DNA of 64,000 nt from positions 4,464,001 through 4,528,000 of the forward strand of contig LR590463.1 in assembly GCA_901472405.1 (NCBI GenBank). Direction: 5' to 3'. Positions 44,482 through 55,234 of this stretch are shown piece after piece. The position numbers and the translations under genes were made by a program. The notes beneath the pieces were generated by a model, which saw only the letters and a program-made list of their open reading frames with translations, was not told the origin of the DNA and did not search any database. Source of the DNA: Serratia rubidaea (GTDB lineage: Bacteria > Pseudomonadota > Gammaproteobacteria > Enterobacterales > Enterobacteriaceae). Positions within the stretch are counted from its first letter, which is position 1; every line of letters begins with the position of its first letter.

Positions 44482-45533
44482 TTAGGCCAGCCGTACCGCC
44501 GCGCGCTCTTCGTTAAATACAATACCCAGCTGGCGACGCACTTCATCCATCGTACTCAGCGTCATCAGCGAGGTGGCCAGCGGACGCACCGGCGACTCCG
44601 TCAGCCCTGACCAATGCACCACGCCGCGTGTTCGATTTCATAGCTCAGCTGCACATAGCGTCCGCCGCGATCCTGCCAGTGCAGCCGCCGGTTGCCCTGG
44701 CTGGACTGCAGCGTAAAGTCGCCGGGGGGCGTAAAACTGCCCGTCCAGATACAGCGTGGCGTCGCGCCCGGCGACCGTCGCCGCGCCGGAGGTATTGCTG
44801 AACAGCGTGGTGTTCAGCACCGCCTGCATGCCGTTGCCATGGTTAAACAGCATTGACGCCTGGCCGTTTACCCCACCCGGCGCAGACTGGCCGTACGCCA
44901 CAATCGTCGCCGGCACCGCGCCGGCGACGCCGATGCTGAATGATATCAGGTAACTGCCGAGATCCAGCATCGGACACCGGCCAGGTCGGCATTAAAAATG
45001 CGGTGTTCCGGGGGTGAAAAACTCGCCGTGATCGGCAATCAGGGTGTGCAGTTCCCCCAGATCGCCGTTGGCCAGCAGCTGACGCAGCACATCATATTTT
45101 GGCGTAAAATCGCACCACATGCCCTCCAGGCAGAACAAGCCGCGCGCCCGCGCTTCCTCCTGCAGCGCCCGCCCCTCTTGGGCGTTAAGCGCCAGCGGCT
45201 TTTCAATCAGCACGTGTTTACCGGCCTGCAACACCTGCATGGCGTCGGGGAAGTGATGATTATGCGGCGTGGCGACATAGACCACATCCAGCTGGTTCAG
45301 CGCCAGCATCTCGCCGACGTTGCGGCAGACCTGCGGAATATCCCAGCGCGCGGCGAACGCCGCCGTTTTTTCGGCGTTGCGTCCCACAACGGCAACCAGC
45401 TGCTGCCGGGTCTGGCCGCGCAGCGCTGCGGCAAAATGATCGGCGATCCAGCCGGGACCGATAATCCCCAGCGTAAGACGGGGATGCTCTCAGGCGCCAG
45501 CCGCGTCGGCTGAGGTAAGGCAGTGGGAAACAT
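44482..45533 (-). CDS. Gfo/Idh/MocA-family oxidoreductase, multiple frameshifts
   Basis: NAD(P)-dependent sugar or polyol dehydrogenase. N-terminal Rossmann GIIGPGWIADHFAAAL is restored by adding one base at 45480-45483. DVVYVATPHNHHFPDAMQVLQAGKHVLIEKPLALNAQEG follows, with the catalytic Lys of EKP. C-terminal domain: PMLDLGSYLISF and ENGNGMQAVLNTTLF-like NHGNGMQAVLNTTLF. Other errors lie near 45010-45014, 44974, 44724-44729 and 44605-44607. Repaired length 350. Followed by the LacI regulator 21 bases on, so one operon is likely. Substrate not known. Confidence 0.8.
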
Positions 45534-45610
45534 AGGCTCTCCTCGTGTGTTTGATGGCCAGAGCGGCGTGCCGTCGGGGCCAGGTGAATTCACTATAGGA
45601 AGCCCAATGC

Positions 45611-45659
45611 GGGAAGGAAACCGGGCCGATGATGGAAAACCATCAACGAAAACCTTCCC
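45611..45659. promoter_or_regulatory. Nested inverted repeats between gfo and the dehydrogenase operon
   Basis: Inner TGATGG-AAAA-CCATCA (45630-45645) is flanked by outer GGGAAGG (45611-45617) and CCTTCCC (45653-45659). Sits between divergent transcripts, about 80 bases before the Gfo/Idh gene, so it may be a LacI-type operator. The remaining part of 45534-45820 is A+T-rich near 45700-45815 and shows no gene. Confidence 0.45.
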
Positions 45660-45820
45660 TGCCAACGCGGAAAAAATTATTCTCGGCGCGTTGTTAACAC
45701 TTTATTAATTTCTTTGTTGGCATGTAAAAAAACACCGCTGGGCGCGTCTGTCGCAGTGCGCGGACGTGAAAGTAAAAAATAAAAAAAGAGTTTTTTGAGC
45801 AATTAATCGGCAGGGAATTT

Positions 45821-46538
45821 ATGAAACGCAGAGACTTTCTCACCTCAGTGGTCGCATTGGGGGTGGCTTCGTCGTTGCCTACGGCACAGGCTGAGGTTAT
45901 CAACGGCGGGCAACCCTGGGGAGCCCGGCGACATCAACACACCGCCAGCGCCGCCGCGCAAAGGCGGCCTGCAGTACTTCACGCAGCACGAATTCGATAC
46001 GGTCGCCATCATCGCCGAGCGCTTTATTCCGGCCGATGAACTGAGCCTGGGCGGCCAAGAGGCCGGCTGCGCCACCTTTATCGACCGTCAGCTGGCGGGC
46101 GACTACGGCAACGCCGTGGCCCTGTACCGGCTGGGACGCTTTGTCAAAGGCACCCCGCAGCAGGGGGCCGCAGTCGCCGCTGACGCCGGCGCAGCGCTAC
46201 CGTCAGGGGCTGGCGGCGCTGGATCGCGCCACGCGGTCACAGTTCGGCAAAGACTTTATCGCCTCAACCCACAGCAGCAGGAACACATCCTGCACGCCAT
46301 GGAGGCCGACCGCTACGATCTCGGCCCGCAGGTGGAAACCAAGGCGCTGTTTGAGCTGCTGCTGCAAAACGTGCGCGAAGGCTTCCTGGCCGATCCGATT
46401 TACGGCGGCAATAAAGACATGACCAGCTGGAAAATGATTGGTTTCCCGGGCGCACGCTATGACTTCCGCGATCTGCTCGCTAAGAAAGGGCAAAAGCTGA
46501 ACATCATCCCCACCAGTTTAATCGATAACACGCTTTGA
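45821..46538 (+). CDS. Gluconate 2-dehydrogenase-type small subunit (Tat), frameshifts
   Basis: Subunit 3 of a periplasmic FAD/cytochrome c dehydrogenase of the gluconate/sorbitol type. A twin-arginine signal is plain: MKRRDFLTSVVALGVASSLPTAQA. The mature part has YFTQHEFDTVAIIAERFIPADE, SWKMIGFPGARYDFRD and a C-terminal NIIPTSLIDNTL. Extra G near 45918-45921 and 46163-46167 and a missing C near 46262 break the frame; repaired length 238. The Tat signal probably carries the signal-less FAD subunit out by hitch-hiking. Followed by the GMC and cytochrome subunits. Confidence 0.84.
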
Positions 46539-46578
46539 TCCTGCGCCGCCGTCGCGCTGAGCACTTGTGAGTTCAATT

Positions 46579-48357
46579 ATGAAAAATGTACGTCCAAAAG
46601 CCGATGTGGTTATCGTCGGTCTGGGATGGTGCGGCTCTTTAATCGCCGAAGAGCTGACCCGCGCCGGGTTAAACGTCGTCGCCATCGAACGCGGCCCCTG
46701 GTTTGAGACCGCCACCGATTTTCCGCCCTCCATCGACACCGATGAGCTGCGCTGGGATACCCGTCGCAGCATGCTGCTGCCGCCGGCGGTGGAAACCACC
46801 ACCTTCCGCAACAACCGCAGCGAAACCGCGCTGCCGACCCGCGACTGGAACCTGAACGAGCTGGGATATAACGTGGGCGGTTCGGGCACCCACTGGGCGG
46901 GCATGGCCTGGCGTTTCACACCGTTCGATCTGCAGCCGTACAGCCAGACCGTCGAGCGCTACGGTAAACAGCAGATTGCCGACGGCCTGATTCTGCAGGA
47001 CTGGGGCGTCACCTATGACGAGCTGGAGCCGTTTTACGACCGCTTCGAGAAGATCGCCGGCGTCTCCGGCAAGGCCGGTAAGCTGAACGGCAAAATCATC
47101 CCGGACGGCAACCCGTTTGAAGGCAACCGCAGCAGCGAATACCCGCTGCCGCCACTGGAGGGGCTGCGCCTGACCGATCTGTTCCGCGACGCGGCCAAGT
47201 CGCTGGGCCTGAACCCGTTTATGGTGCCGGCGGGCCAGACCCTCCCGCGCCTATGTCAACCCGCTCGGGGTGCGCATGGGCCCCTGCACCTACTGCGGCT
47301 ACTGCCTGTATTACGGCTGCGGCAATTTCTCCAAATCCAGCCCCAACGGCCTGCGTGGTGCCGGCCCTGATGCAGCGCGAGAATTTTACCGTCCTCACCG
47401 ATTCGGCGGTGGTGCGGGTCAACAAGGCCGAGGATGGCAAAACCGCCACCGGCGTCACCTATCTCGATCGCAATAAAAAAGAGTGGGAGCAGCCGGCCGA
47501 TATCGTGGGTGCTGTCCGCGTTCCAAATGCAGAACGTGCGCCTGCTGCTGCTGTCGAAAATCGGTCAGCCTTACGATCCCGTCAGCAAAACCGGCGTGGT
47601 CGGCCGCGCCTACAGCTTCCAGACGGTAGCCGGCGCCAACCTGTTCTTCGAAGACGAAAACCTCAACCCGTTTATCGGCGCCGGCGCGCTGTCGCAGCAG
47701 GTGGATGACCTATAACGGGCGACAACTTCGACCACAGCGAGCTGGGCTTTATCGGCGGCGCCGGCCTGCTGGTGGTGGCCCGCGGCGCGCGCCCGATCGG
47801 CAATGCCGACGCGCTGCCGCCCGGCACGCCGCGCTGGGGCAAGGCGTGGAAAAAGGCCTATACCCACGCCTTCCAGAACGGCACCTTTATCTTCGGCCAG
47901 GGGCACCAGCTACTCGCACGAAGATTACTACCTCGATCTGGATCCGGAGTACAAGGACGATAACGGCAATCCGCTGCTGCGCGTCACCTTCGATTACAAC
48001 GAAAACGACCGCCGCGCCGCCCGCTTTATCGAAGAGAAAAGCGTGGAGCTGGGCAAGGCGATGGGCGCCAAAATCGTTATCGGCACCAACTCCGCCTCCG
48101 GCCGCTACTCGCCGTACAACCTCGCCAGCGATCACACCATCGGCGGCGCGGTAATGGGCATGGATCCAAAAACCAGCGTGCTGAACCGCTATCAGCAGTG
48201 CTGGGACATGCATAACCTGTTCGTACTGGGAGCCTCCTCCTTCCCCAATAACGCCGGCTACAACCCGACGGGCACCATCGGCGCGCTGAGCCTGTGGACG
48301 GCGAAGGCCATCATCGAGCAGTACGTCAAAAACCCCGGTCCGCTGGTAAAGGTGTGA
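46579..48357 (+). CDS. GMC-family FAD dehydrogenase subunit, about six frameshifts
   Basis: Catalytic flavoprotein of a membrane-bound sugar or sugar-acid dehydrogenase. FAD site DVVIVGLGWCGSLIAEELTRAG at the N-terminus, then LGYNVGGSGTHWAGMAWRF, CTYCGYCLYYGC (iron-sulfur or Cys cluster typical of gluconate dehydrogenase-type enzymes), and C-terminal SSFPNNAGYNPTGTIGALSLW with active-site His/Asn region. Extra bases at about 47240, 47348, 47507, 47709, 47717 and 47900 split it; repaired length is 590 residues, as expected. Electrons would pass to the triheme cytochrome encoded next. Confidence 0.86.
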
Positions 48358-48358
48358 G

Positions 48359-49682
48359 ATGAAAAAAATCAAAATTGCGGGCGGGATCGCCGTGATCGCC
48401 GCCGCCGTGGTGGTTGGGCTGCTGTGGAAAAACGGCGACGCCAGCGCCGATAACGTGGCGGACGACCAGGACGCTGACCAGCCAGCCGCCGTCCGCGGCG
48501 GACGCGCAGGCGGTGATCCGCGGCAAATACGTGGCGATCGCCGGCGACTGCGTGGCCTGCCATACCGCGCCAGGCAGCAAGCAGCCGTTCTCCGGCGGTT
48601 ACCCAATCAGCACGCCGTTCGGCAGCATTTACGCCAGCAACATCACCCCGGACGTCGAAGACGGCATCGGCGGCTGGAGCGAGCGCGACTTCTTCCGCGC
48701 GGTGCGTCACGGCAAGGGCAAACAGGGGGAGAACCTCTACCCGGCAATGCCGTACAACGCCTATATCAAGGTCAGCGACGCCGATATGCATGACCTGTGG
48801 ATGTATATGCGCTCAGTTAAACCGGTGAAAAATAAGGTGCCGGAAACCCAACTGCCGTTCCCGTACAACATTCGCCTGGCGATGATGGGCTGGAACCTGC
48901 TGTTCTTCGACAACAGCGGCTTTACGCCGGAGGCTGGCCGCTCGGCGCAGTGGAACCGCGGCGCCTATCTGGTGCAGGGGCTGGAGCACTGCGCGGCCTG
49001 CCATACGCCGAAGAACCCAATCGGCGGCGATACCTCCGCCTATCTGCAGGGCGGCAATCTGGGCGAATGGTACGCGCCTGAAATCACCGGCAATCGCTAC
49101 ACCGGCATCGGCGACTGGACGGAAGATCAGCTGGTGGACTATCTCAAACTGGGCAGCAACCACGTCGCCGTCGCCTCCGGGCCGATGGCGGAGGCGGTCA
49201 GCAACTCCACCCAGCACCTGACGGAGCAGGATCTGCGCGCCATCGCGGTGTATCTGAAATCCCTGCCGGGATCGGATCGGCAGAAACCGGCGCCGCTGGC
49301 CGCAGACGATGCGCAGATGAAGATGGGCGCCAACGTCTATTCCGCCAACTGCACCGCCTGCCATAACAGCGATGGCAAGGGGATCCCGAACCTGGCGACC
49401 AGCCTGGCCGGCAACCCGGCGATCGTGGCGCCGGACGCCTCATCGCTGGTAACCACCGTTCTGCAGGGCGGCCGGGGCGCGGTGACCGTGGGCAACCCCA
49501 CCAGCGGCGCGATGCCAAGCTTTGCCTGGAAGCTGTCGGACGAACAGGTGGCGGCGGTGACGACCTACATCCGCAATAGCTGGGGCAATGCGGCGCCGGC
49601 TATCGAAGCACATGATGTGGCGGAGAAACGCAGCCTGCTGCAGCTGCCGCCGCAGATGGCGCAAGACAGCGCCGACAAATAG
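48359..49682 (+). CDS. Triheme c-type cytochrome subunit, one frameshift
   Basis: Membrane-anchored cytochrome subunit that passes electrons from the FAD subunit to ubiquinone. An N-terminal hydrophobic anchor/signal (IAGGIAVIAAAVVVGLLW) is followed by three haem sites, CVACH, CAACH and CTACH. One extra base in the 48470-48490 region shifts the frame before QAVIRGKYVAIAGD. Repaired length 440 residues. The ATG starts one base after the GMC stop, so translation is coupled. Specific substrate of the complex (gluconate, 2-ketogluconate, sorbitol) cannot be read from sequence. Confidence 0.87.
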
Positions 49683-49700
49683 CGGCGCAGCGGACGGGAC

Positions 49701-49735
49701 GGGGGACGATAGCAATATCGTCCCCCGCTTTATTT
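49701..49735 (+). terminator. Terminator of the dehydrogenase operon
   Basis: Perfect 10-bp stem GGGGGACGAT / ATCGTCCCCC with AGCAAT loop, followed by GCTTTATTTT. Lies 18 bases after the cytochrome stop and 7 bases before the convergent tyrB stop. Confidence 0.9.
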
Positions 49736-49741
49736 TGTGGC

Positions 49742-50935
49742 TTACTGCACGGCGGCGATCGCCTCCGCCACCTGATGCACATTGCGGTGGTTCAGGCCGG
49801 CGACGCACATGCGGCCGCTGTGGATCAGGTACACGCCGAACTCTTCACGCAGGCGGTCAACCTGCTGCGCGTTTAAGCCGGTGTAGCTGAACATGCCGCG
49901 CTGTTGCAGCAGGTAATCGAAATTACGCTGCGGCAGCGCGCTCTTCAGCGCATTCACCAGCGTCTGGCGCATCTCCAGAATGCGGGTGCGCATGCTCTCC
50001 ACTTCATCCAGCCACTGCTGCTTCAGCTGCGCGTCGTTCAGCACCTTGGCCACCACCTGCGCGCCAAAGTTCGGCGGGCTGGAGTAGTTGCGGCGCACGG
50101 TCGCCTTCAGCTGGCCCAGCACGCGGCCGGCGGCTTCGCTGCTTTCACACACGACCGACAGCCCGCCCACGCGCTCGCCGTACAGCGAGAAGATTTTCGA
50201 GAACGAGTTGCTTACCAGGCACGGCAGCCCTGCGGCGGCAATGGCGCGAATGGCGTAGGCGTCCTGCTCCATGCCGGCGCCGAAGCCCTGATAGGCGATG
50301 TCGAGGAACGGGATCAGCTCGCGCTCGGCCAGCACCTTCACCACTTCATCCCACTGCGCCGGCGTCAGATCGGAGCCGGTCGGGTTATGACAGCACGGGT
50401 GCAGCAGCACGATGCTCTGCGCCGGCAGCGTTTTCAGCGTGCTCAGCATGGCGTCGAAGCGCACGCCCAGGCTTTCGCCGTCGAAGTACGGATAGGTGTT
50501 TACCTTGAAGCCCGCGCCGCTGAAGATCGCCACGTGGTTTTCCCAGGTAGGATCGCTGACCCACACCTGCGAATTCGGGAAGTAGTAATGCAGGAAGTCG
50601 GCTCCCACCTTCAGCGCGCCGGAGCCGCCGACGGTCTGCACCGTCGCAATGCGCTCCTGCTGCAGCATCGGGTGATCGGCGCCGAACAGCAGCTGCTGGA
50701 TAGCGCTACGGTAAGGCTGCAGGCCTTCCATCGGCAGATACAGCGAGGCGCCGCGATCGGCGCTGCCCAGCTGCGCTTCTGCGGCGGCCACCGCCTGCAG
50801 CTGCGGGATAATCGCCTGCTCGTTATAGTACAGGCCGATGCTCAGGTTTACCTTATGCTCGCGCGGATCCTGTTTGAACTTCTCCATCAGCGACAGTATC
50901 GGGTCGCCGGCATAGGCATCAACGTTCTGGAACAC
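49742..50935 (-). CDS. tyrB: Aromatic amino acid aminotransferase TyrB
   Basis: PLP enzyme that makes tyrosine, phenylalanine (and leucine) from their keto acids with glutamate. 397 residues, intact. [20 protein letters not shown] at the N-terminus, [15 protein letters not shown] and [10 protein letters not shown] near the cofactor, and PLP lysine in [20 protein letters not shown]-terminal [21 protein letters not shown]. No clear TyrR box could be found upstream. In E. coli tyrB follows alr directly; here about 5.3 kb of other genes lie between. Confidence 0.96.
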   Translation of the reverse strand: MFQNVDAYAGDPILSLMEKFKQDPREHKVNLSIGLYYNEQAIIPQLQAVAAAEAQLGSADRGASLYLPMEGLQPYRSAIQQLLFGADHPMLQQERIATVQTVGGSGALKVGADFLHYYFPNSQVWVSDPTWENHVAIFSGAGFKVNTYPYFDGESLGVRFDAMLSTLKTLPAQSIVLLHPCCHNPTGSDLTPAQWDEVVKVLAERELIPFLDIAYQGFGAGMEQDAYAIRAIAAAGLPCLVSNSFSKIFSLYGERVGGLSVVCESSEAAGRVLGQLKATVRRNYSSPPNFGAQVVAKVLNDAQLKQQWLDEVESMRTRILEMRQTLVNALKSALPQRNFDYLLQQRGMFSYTGLNAQQVDRLREEFGVYLIHSGRMCVAGLNHRNVHQVAEAIAAVQ

Positions 50936-51110
50936 GGTGTTGTTCTCCTTGCTTTAGTTATTTTTAAGGTACAGGAGACCGGCGCGCCGACAGCATACGC
51001 ACACGCCAATGAACCTAATATAGACGCTATCCGCGGGGAAATATCCACCACAAATAATAGGGTTATTCTGCCGGACCGCCGCGGCGAAAAGTTATCAACC
51101 ACAGGGCGGC

Positions 51111-51579
51111 TTAACGCGCCACCGGCAGCAGGCCGTTCTCTTTGATGCGGTTCAGCACCACCGCGGTCTTAACGTGCGCCACGCTGTGGTGGGTCAGCAG
51201 CGTCTGGCTGATAAACTCGCTCAGCGCGCCAGATCGGCGACCGCCACCTTCAGCAGATAGTCGGCGTCGCCGGTGGTTTTATAGGCGTCGAGCACCGCTT
51301 CCGTATGCTCCAGCATGTAATGAAAACTGTCCACCTGTTCCGGCCCGTGGTTGGTCAGGCTGACTTCAATCAGCCCGACCATCCCCAGCCCTACCGCCTC
51401 GGGGGCCAGCCGCGCCGTGATAGCCGCGGATCAGCTGCGCCTGCTCCAGGCTGATGCGCCGCCGGGAGCACTGCGACGCGGACAGTCCCACCAGCTCGCT
51501 CAGCTCCTGATTGGTCAGTCGGCCGTTGGCTTGTAGCAGCGTCAGGATTTTCATATCAAAAATCGTCAATGTTGTACAT
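51111..51579 (-). CDS. Lrp/AsnC-family regulator, three frameshifts
   Basis: Feast/famine regulator, probably of the divergent pheC and/or tyrB. The start MYNIDDFDMKIL (51579) is restored by removing one A from the run at 51558-51562. Helix-turn-helix GRLTNQELSELVGLSASQCSRRRISLEQAQLIRGY. The sensor domain continues GLGMVGLIEVSLTNHG after removing an extra base at 51415-51416; one base is missing at about 51227 before LSEFISQTLLTHHSVAHVKTAVVLNRIKE. Repaired length 155 residues, normal. The effector is probably an amino acid. Confidence 0.82.
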
Positions 51580-51790
51580 AGCCACCTGTAAACTGTGTTA
51601 AGAAATATTGACGTTCAGACTATCAGTTTTTTTCGCGTTGTTATCGTTCCGCGTCAGAGAATGCGCGTTGCGTAGCAGCAAATCAGACTGACGCCGTTTC
51701 ACGGCCGACATAAAAAACGGATAATTTTCGCAAACCAGCCACAACCCGCGGCTAACCGACGCATAAAACACGAATGTATAAGAAGGGAAA

Positions 51791-52563
51791 ATGATGAAAA
51801 AATTAGCGCCTCTCGTTTTACTGGCCGTTGCCGGCGGCGCCAGCGCCCAGTCGCACCTGGATAAGGTCACCCAGCAAAAGAAGCTAGAAGTGTGCACCAC
51901 CGGTGACTACAAGCCCTACACCTTTCTGCCGGAAAAAGGCGACTACGAAGGCATCGATATCGAGATGGCCCAGTCGCTGGCCAAAAGCCTCGGCGCCGAG
52001 GTTAAGTGGGTGAAAACCAGTTGGAAAACGCTGATGCAGGACTTTAACGCCGGCAAGTGCGATATCGCGATGGGCGGTATCTCCGTGACGCTGGAACGCC
52101 AAAAACAGGCGTTCTTCGCGGAAAAACTGGATACCGACGGCAAAATCCCGCTGGTGCGCTGCAGCGACGTGAAGAAATACCGCACCATCGCCCAGATCAA
52201 CAAGCCGTCGGTGCGGGTGATCGAACCGGCCGGCGGCACCAACGAGGCCTTTGCCCCGCGCGCACCTGCCGAAAGCGAAGCTGACGCTGTCGCACGACAA
52301 TATGGGGATCTTCCAACAGCTGGTCGATCGCAAGGCCGACGTGATGATCACCCGACGCCTCTGAAGCGCTGTATCAGCAAAAGCGCTACCCGAAGCTGTG
52401 CGCCGTCAACCCGAAAAAACCCATGCAGTACGGCGAGAAGGCTTATATGCTGCCGCGCGACGACCTAAGCTGGAAGCTGTACGTCGACCAGTGGCTGCAC
52501 CTGACCAAGGCCAGCGGCGAGTATCAGCAGATTATCGATAAGTGGCTGGCGGTGAAGAAGTAA
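51791..52563 (+). CDS. pheC: Periplasmic cyclohexadienyl dehydratase PheC-like, two frameshifts
   Basis: Converts prephenate to phenylpyruvate and arogenate to phenylalanine; it evolved from a periplasmic solute-binding protein. Signal peptide MMKKLAPLVLLAVAGGASAQ. PheC landmarks: VCTTGDYKPYTFL, VKTSWKTLMQDFNAGKCDIAMGGISVTLERQ, PAGGTNEAFA, VDRKADVMITDA, EKAYMLPRDD and YVDQWLHL. Extra C at 52254-52257 and 52350-52353 break the frame; repaired length 256 residues, near P. aeruginosa PheC (268). Could instead be an amino acid-binding protein, but it has no permease or ATPase next to it. Divergent from the Lrp gene. Confidence 0.84.
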
Positions 52564-52594
52564 CGTCCCCACCGCCCCGACGCCGGACGGCGCG

Positions 52595-54211
52595 TTAATA
52601 GCGCTCTTCGCGGATATTTTTCGCCGTCTGCTGCAGCAGTTGGAACGCCTGATAGCGGCGGCGATGCAGTGAGGTGTAGGCCGCGTTGGGCGAATATTCA
52701 CACTCGCGGGCGGTCATCGCCTGCATGGCGTCGGTCACCGATGCCCGCTGGCCGCCGGCAACCGCGGCCAGGATGGCGGAACCGAGCAGCACCGGCTCTT
52801 CCGATTTGGTCGCCAGCACCGAGCAGCCGCAGGCGTCGGCGATCAGCTGGCGCACCAGCGGATGCTGGCCGGCGCCGCCGCTGATGACGATATCGCGCGT
52901 CTCAATGCCGTTGTCACGCTGCGCGTCGATAATCTGCCGCAGCCCGTAGCCCAGGCTGCACACGCCGGCGATATACAGCGCCACCAGGCTGTCCAGATCG
53001 CGATCCATATCCAGGCCGTAGATCAGCGCGCGGGCGTAAGGATCCGCCAGCGGCGCGCGGTTGCCGGCAAACTCCGGCACCACATGCATCTCGCGGGCGC
53101 ACTGCACCGCGTCGGACAGCGCATCGAACTTGTTCATTGCCAAATCCGCCAGATACACCGGCAGCGGCAGCCCCTCTTCCTCGGCCTGCACCTTCAGCTG
53201 CGCCGACGCGGATGCAGCTCCAGCAGGCGGTCGATCGCCGCGCCCGCCGCGCTCTGGCCACCTTCGCTCAGCCAGAACCCCGGCACCATCGCCGCATAGT
53301 ACGGCCCCCAGACGCCCGGCACAAAGGCCGGCTTACGGGTGGAGGTCATGGTGCAGGAGGAGGTGCCGAACACGTAGGCCAGCTTCTCTTCCGGTGAGCC
53401 GTCGACCCCCAGCGTGCCGATGCCGCCGGCGTGCGCGTCGATCATACCGGCCGCCACCGGCGTATGCTCCGGCAGCCCCATATCTTCGGCGGCCTGGGCC
53501 GACAGCCCCTGCCCGCACGGCGTTCCCGGCTCGACGATGCGCTGGCCGATGCGGCTGAACGACTCCGTCGCCAGCTCGGGCAGGCCGACGGTGTGGAAAT
53601 AGTCGGCGTCCCAGCGGTTTTCATGGGCCAGGTAGTTCCACTTGCAGGTGACCGTACACTGGGAACGCGCCAGATCGCCGGTGGAACGCCAGGTCAGGTA
53701 GTCCGTCAGATCGAAGAACTGCTGCGCCTGGGTGAAGGTTTCCGGGTGATGCTGCCTTCAGCCACAGCAGCTTGGGGACCTCCATTTCCGGCGAGATGCG
53801 CCCGCCGACATACTTCAGCACCGGATGCGCCGTGGCGTTGATGGCGTCCGCCTGCTGCGCGGCGCGGTGATCCATCCAGACGATAATATTGCGCTCCGCC
53901 TCGCCGCCCGGGCTGACCGGCAGCGGCGCGCCGTTCTCGCCGACCACCACCAGCGAACAGGTGGCGTCGAAGCCGATGCCCGCCACCGCGGCAGGCTCAA
54001 TGCCGGACTGGGTGACGGCGCGTCTGACGCAGTGGCACACCGCGCGCCAGATATCATTACCGGACTGTTCGACCCGGTGGCCGCTGGCGTGGAAGGTGGC
54101 AATATTCTTTTTGGCGGAGGCGAGCAGATTCCCGTCTGCATCAAACACTCCCGCCCGTGCGCTGGCGGAACCGACGTCAACGCCGATCAGGTATCTGGCT
54201 GTACTGCTCAT
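52595..54211 (-). CDS. rbtK: D-ribulokinase (FGGY family), two frameshifts
   Basis: Phosphorylates D-ribulose from ribitol oxidation to D-ribulose 5-phosphate, which enters the pentose phosphate pathway. FGGY kinase, 538 residues. N-terminal ATP motif YLIGVDVGSASARAGVFDADG, GFDATCSLVVV, MDHRAAQQADAINAT, then GTSSCTM, PGVWGPYYAAMVPGFWLSEGGQS and C-terminal ISGGAGQHPLVRQLIADACG. An extra G at 53755-53756 and a missing base at about 53209 break the frame. Downstream of rbtD by 28 bases, one operon. Confidence 0.88.
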
Positions 54212-54239
54212 ATCGGGTTACCTTTCGCTAAATAGTGGC

Positions 54240-54988
54240 TCAGAGATCGACGCTGTTCGGCAGAATGACCAGATCGCGCACCGTGACGTTCGGCGAGCGC
54301 GTCACCATAAACAGCACCGATTCGGCGACTTCAATCGGCTGCATCAGGCTGCCGTTCGCCAGCGCCTCTTCCATTTTCTCTTTTGGCCAGTCGTCCAGCA
54401 GCGAGGTCACCACCGGGCCGGGCAGCACCGCGCCGACGCGTACGCCGTGCTGCGCCACCTGCCGACGGGTGAGTGGACAAACGCCTGCACGGCGAATTTA
54501 GAAGCAGTATAGATGGGTTCCCACACCACCGGCACCACGCCGGCGATAGAGCTGGTGAAAATGATGTCGCCGGACTTCTGCGCAATCAGGTGCGGCAGCA
54601 CCGCGCGCACGCTGCGAAACGCTGCGCTGGTGTTGAGCTTCAGCACCCGCTCCCACACGTCAGGATCGCCCTCTTCCACCGCGCCGCCGATGTAGGCGCC
54701 GGCGTTGGCGTGGAAAATATCCAGCCGTCCCGCCAGTTGCAGGATCTGCGTCAGAATGCCGTCCACCTGCGCGCCGTCCATCAGGTCAACCTGCAGCGGC
54801 AGCGCGTGCTCACCCAGCTCGCCGACCACCTCGCGCAGTTTGTCCGCGTCGCGGTCGATCAGCACCACTTTGGCGCCGGCCTGCAGCATGATTTTGGCGC
54901 ACTCCAGCCCGATACCGGATGCGGCGCCCGTGACGGCGGCGACTTTGCCCGCCAGGGAAGTATTCATAGAGAAGACAGAAGCGTTCAT
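54240..54988 (-). CDS. rbtD: Ribitol 2-dehydrogenase (SDR), one frameshift
   Basis: NAD-dependent short-chain dehydrogenase that oxidises ribitol to D-ribulose. Closely resembles Klebsiella RbtD (249 residues): [25 protein letters not shown] with the TGxxxGxG cofactor motif, [47 protein letters not shown] with catalytic Ser-Tyr-Lys, and end [14 protein letters not shown] base is missing at about 54471, giving [18 protein letters not shown] after repair. Divergent from rbtR. Confidence 0.92.
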
Positions 54989-55150
54989 CTTATAATCCTT
55001 ATACCGTTATCAAGTCGCAGAGCGCGCGGCAGCAGCGCGCAGGGCGTGTTTAACACAATGAAAATATTGAGATTCAGCCGTGATACGCGAGTTCGTCGCC
55101 CGGCTGCGCCGCCGCAATGCCGCCGCGGTGCGCCGTTTGGCGCAGGGTGC

Positions 55151-55162
55151 GCAACACGTTGC
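55151..55162. promoter_or_regulatory. Candidate RbtR operator
   Basis: GCAAC-AC-GTTGC, a perfect 12-bp palindrome in the rbtD/rbtR divergent region, like LacI-family operators. Function is inferred from position. Confidence 0.4.
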
Positions 55163-55234
55163 TCAATCGATGAAGCTTAATTATCATCACTCGCGACAAT
55201 CAGCAAAAGAAATGTGATTAGAGGATTGGGATCT

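Noticed and set aside
51580..51610. TyrR box near the pheC/Lrp divergent region
   Set aside because: Only a half-site TGTAAA is seen; the second half does not match TTTACA.
51791..52563. Amino acid ABC transporter binding protein
   Set aside because: No permease or ATPase nearby, and the detailed motif order matches cyclohexadienyl dehydratase.
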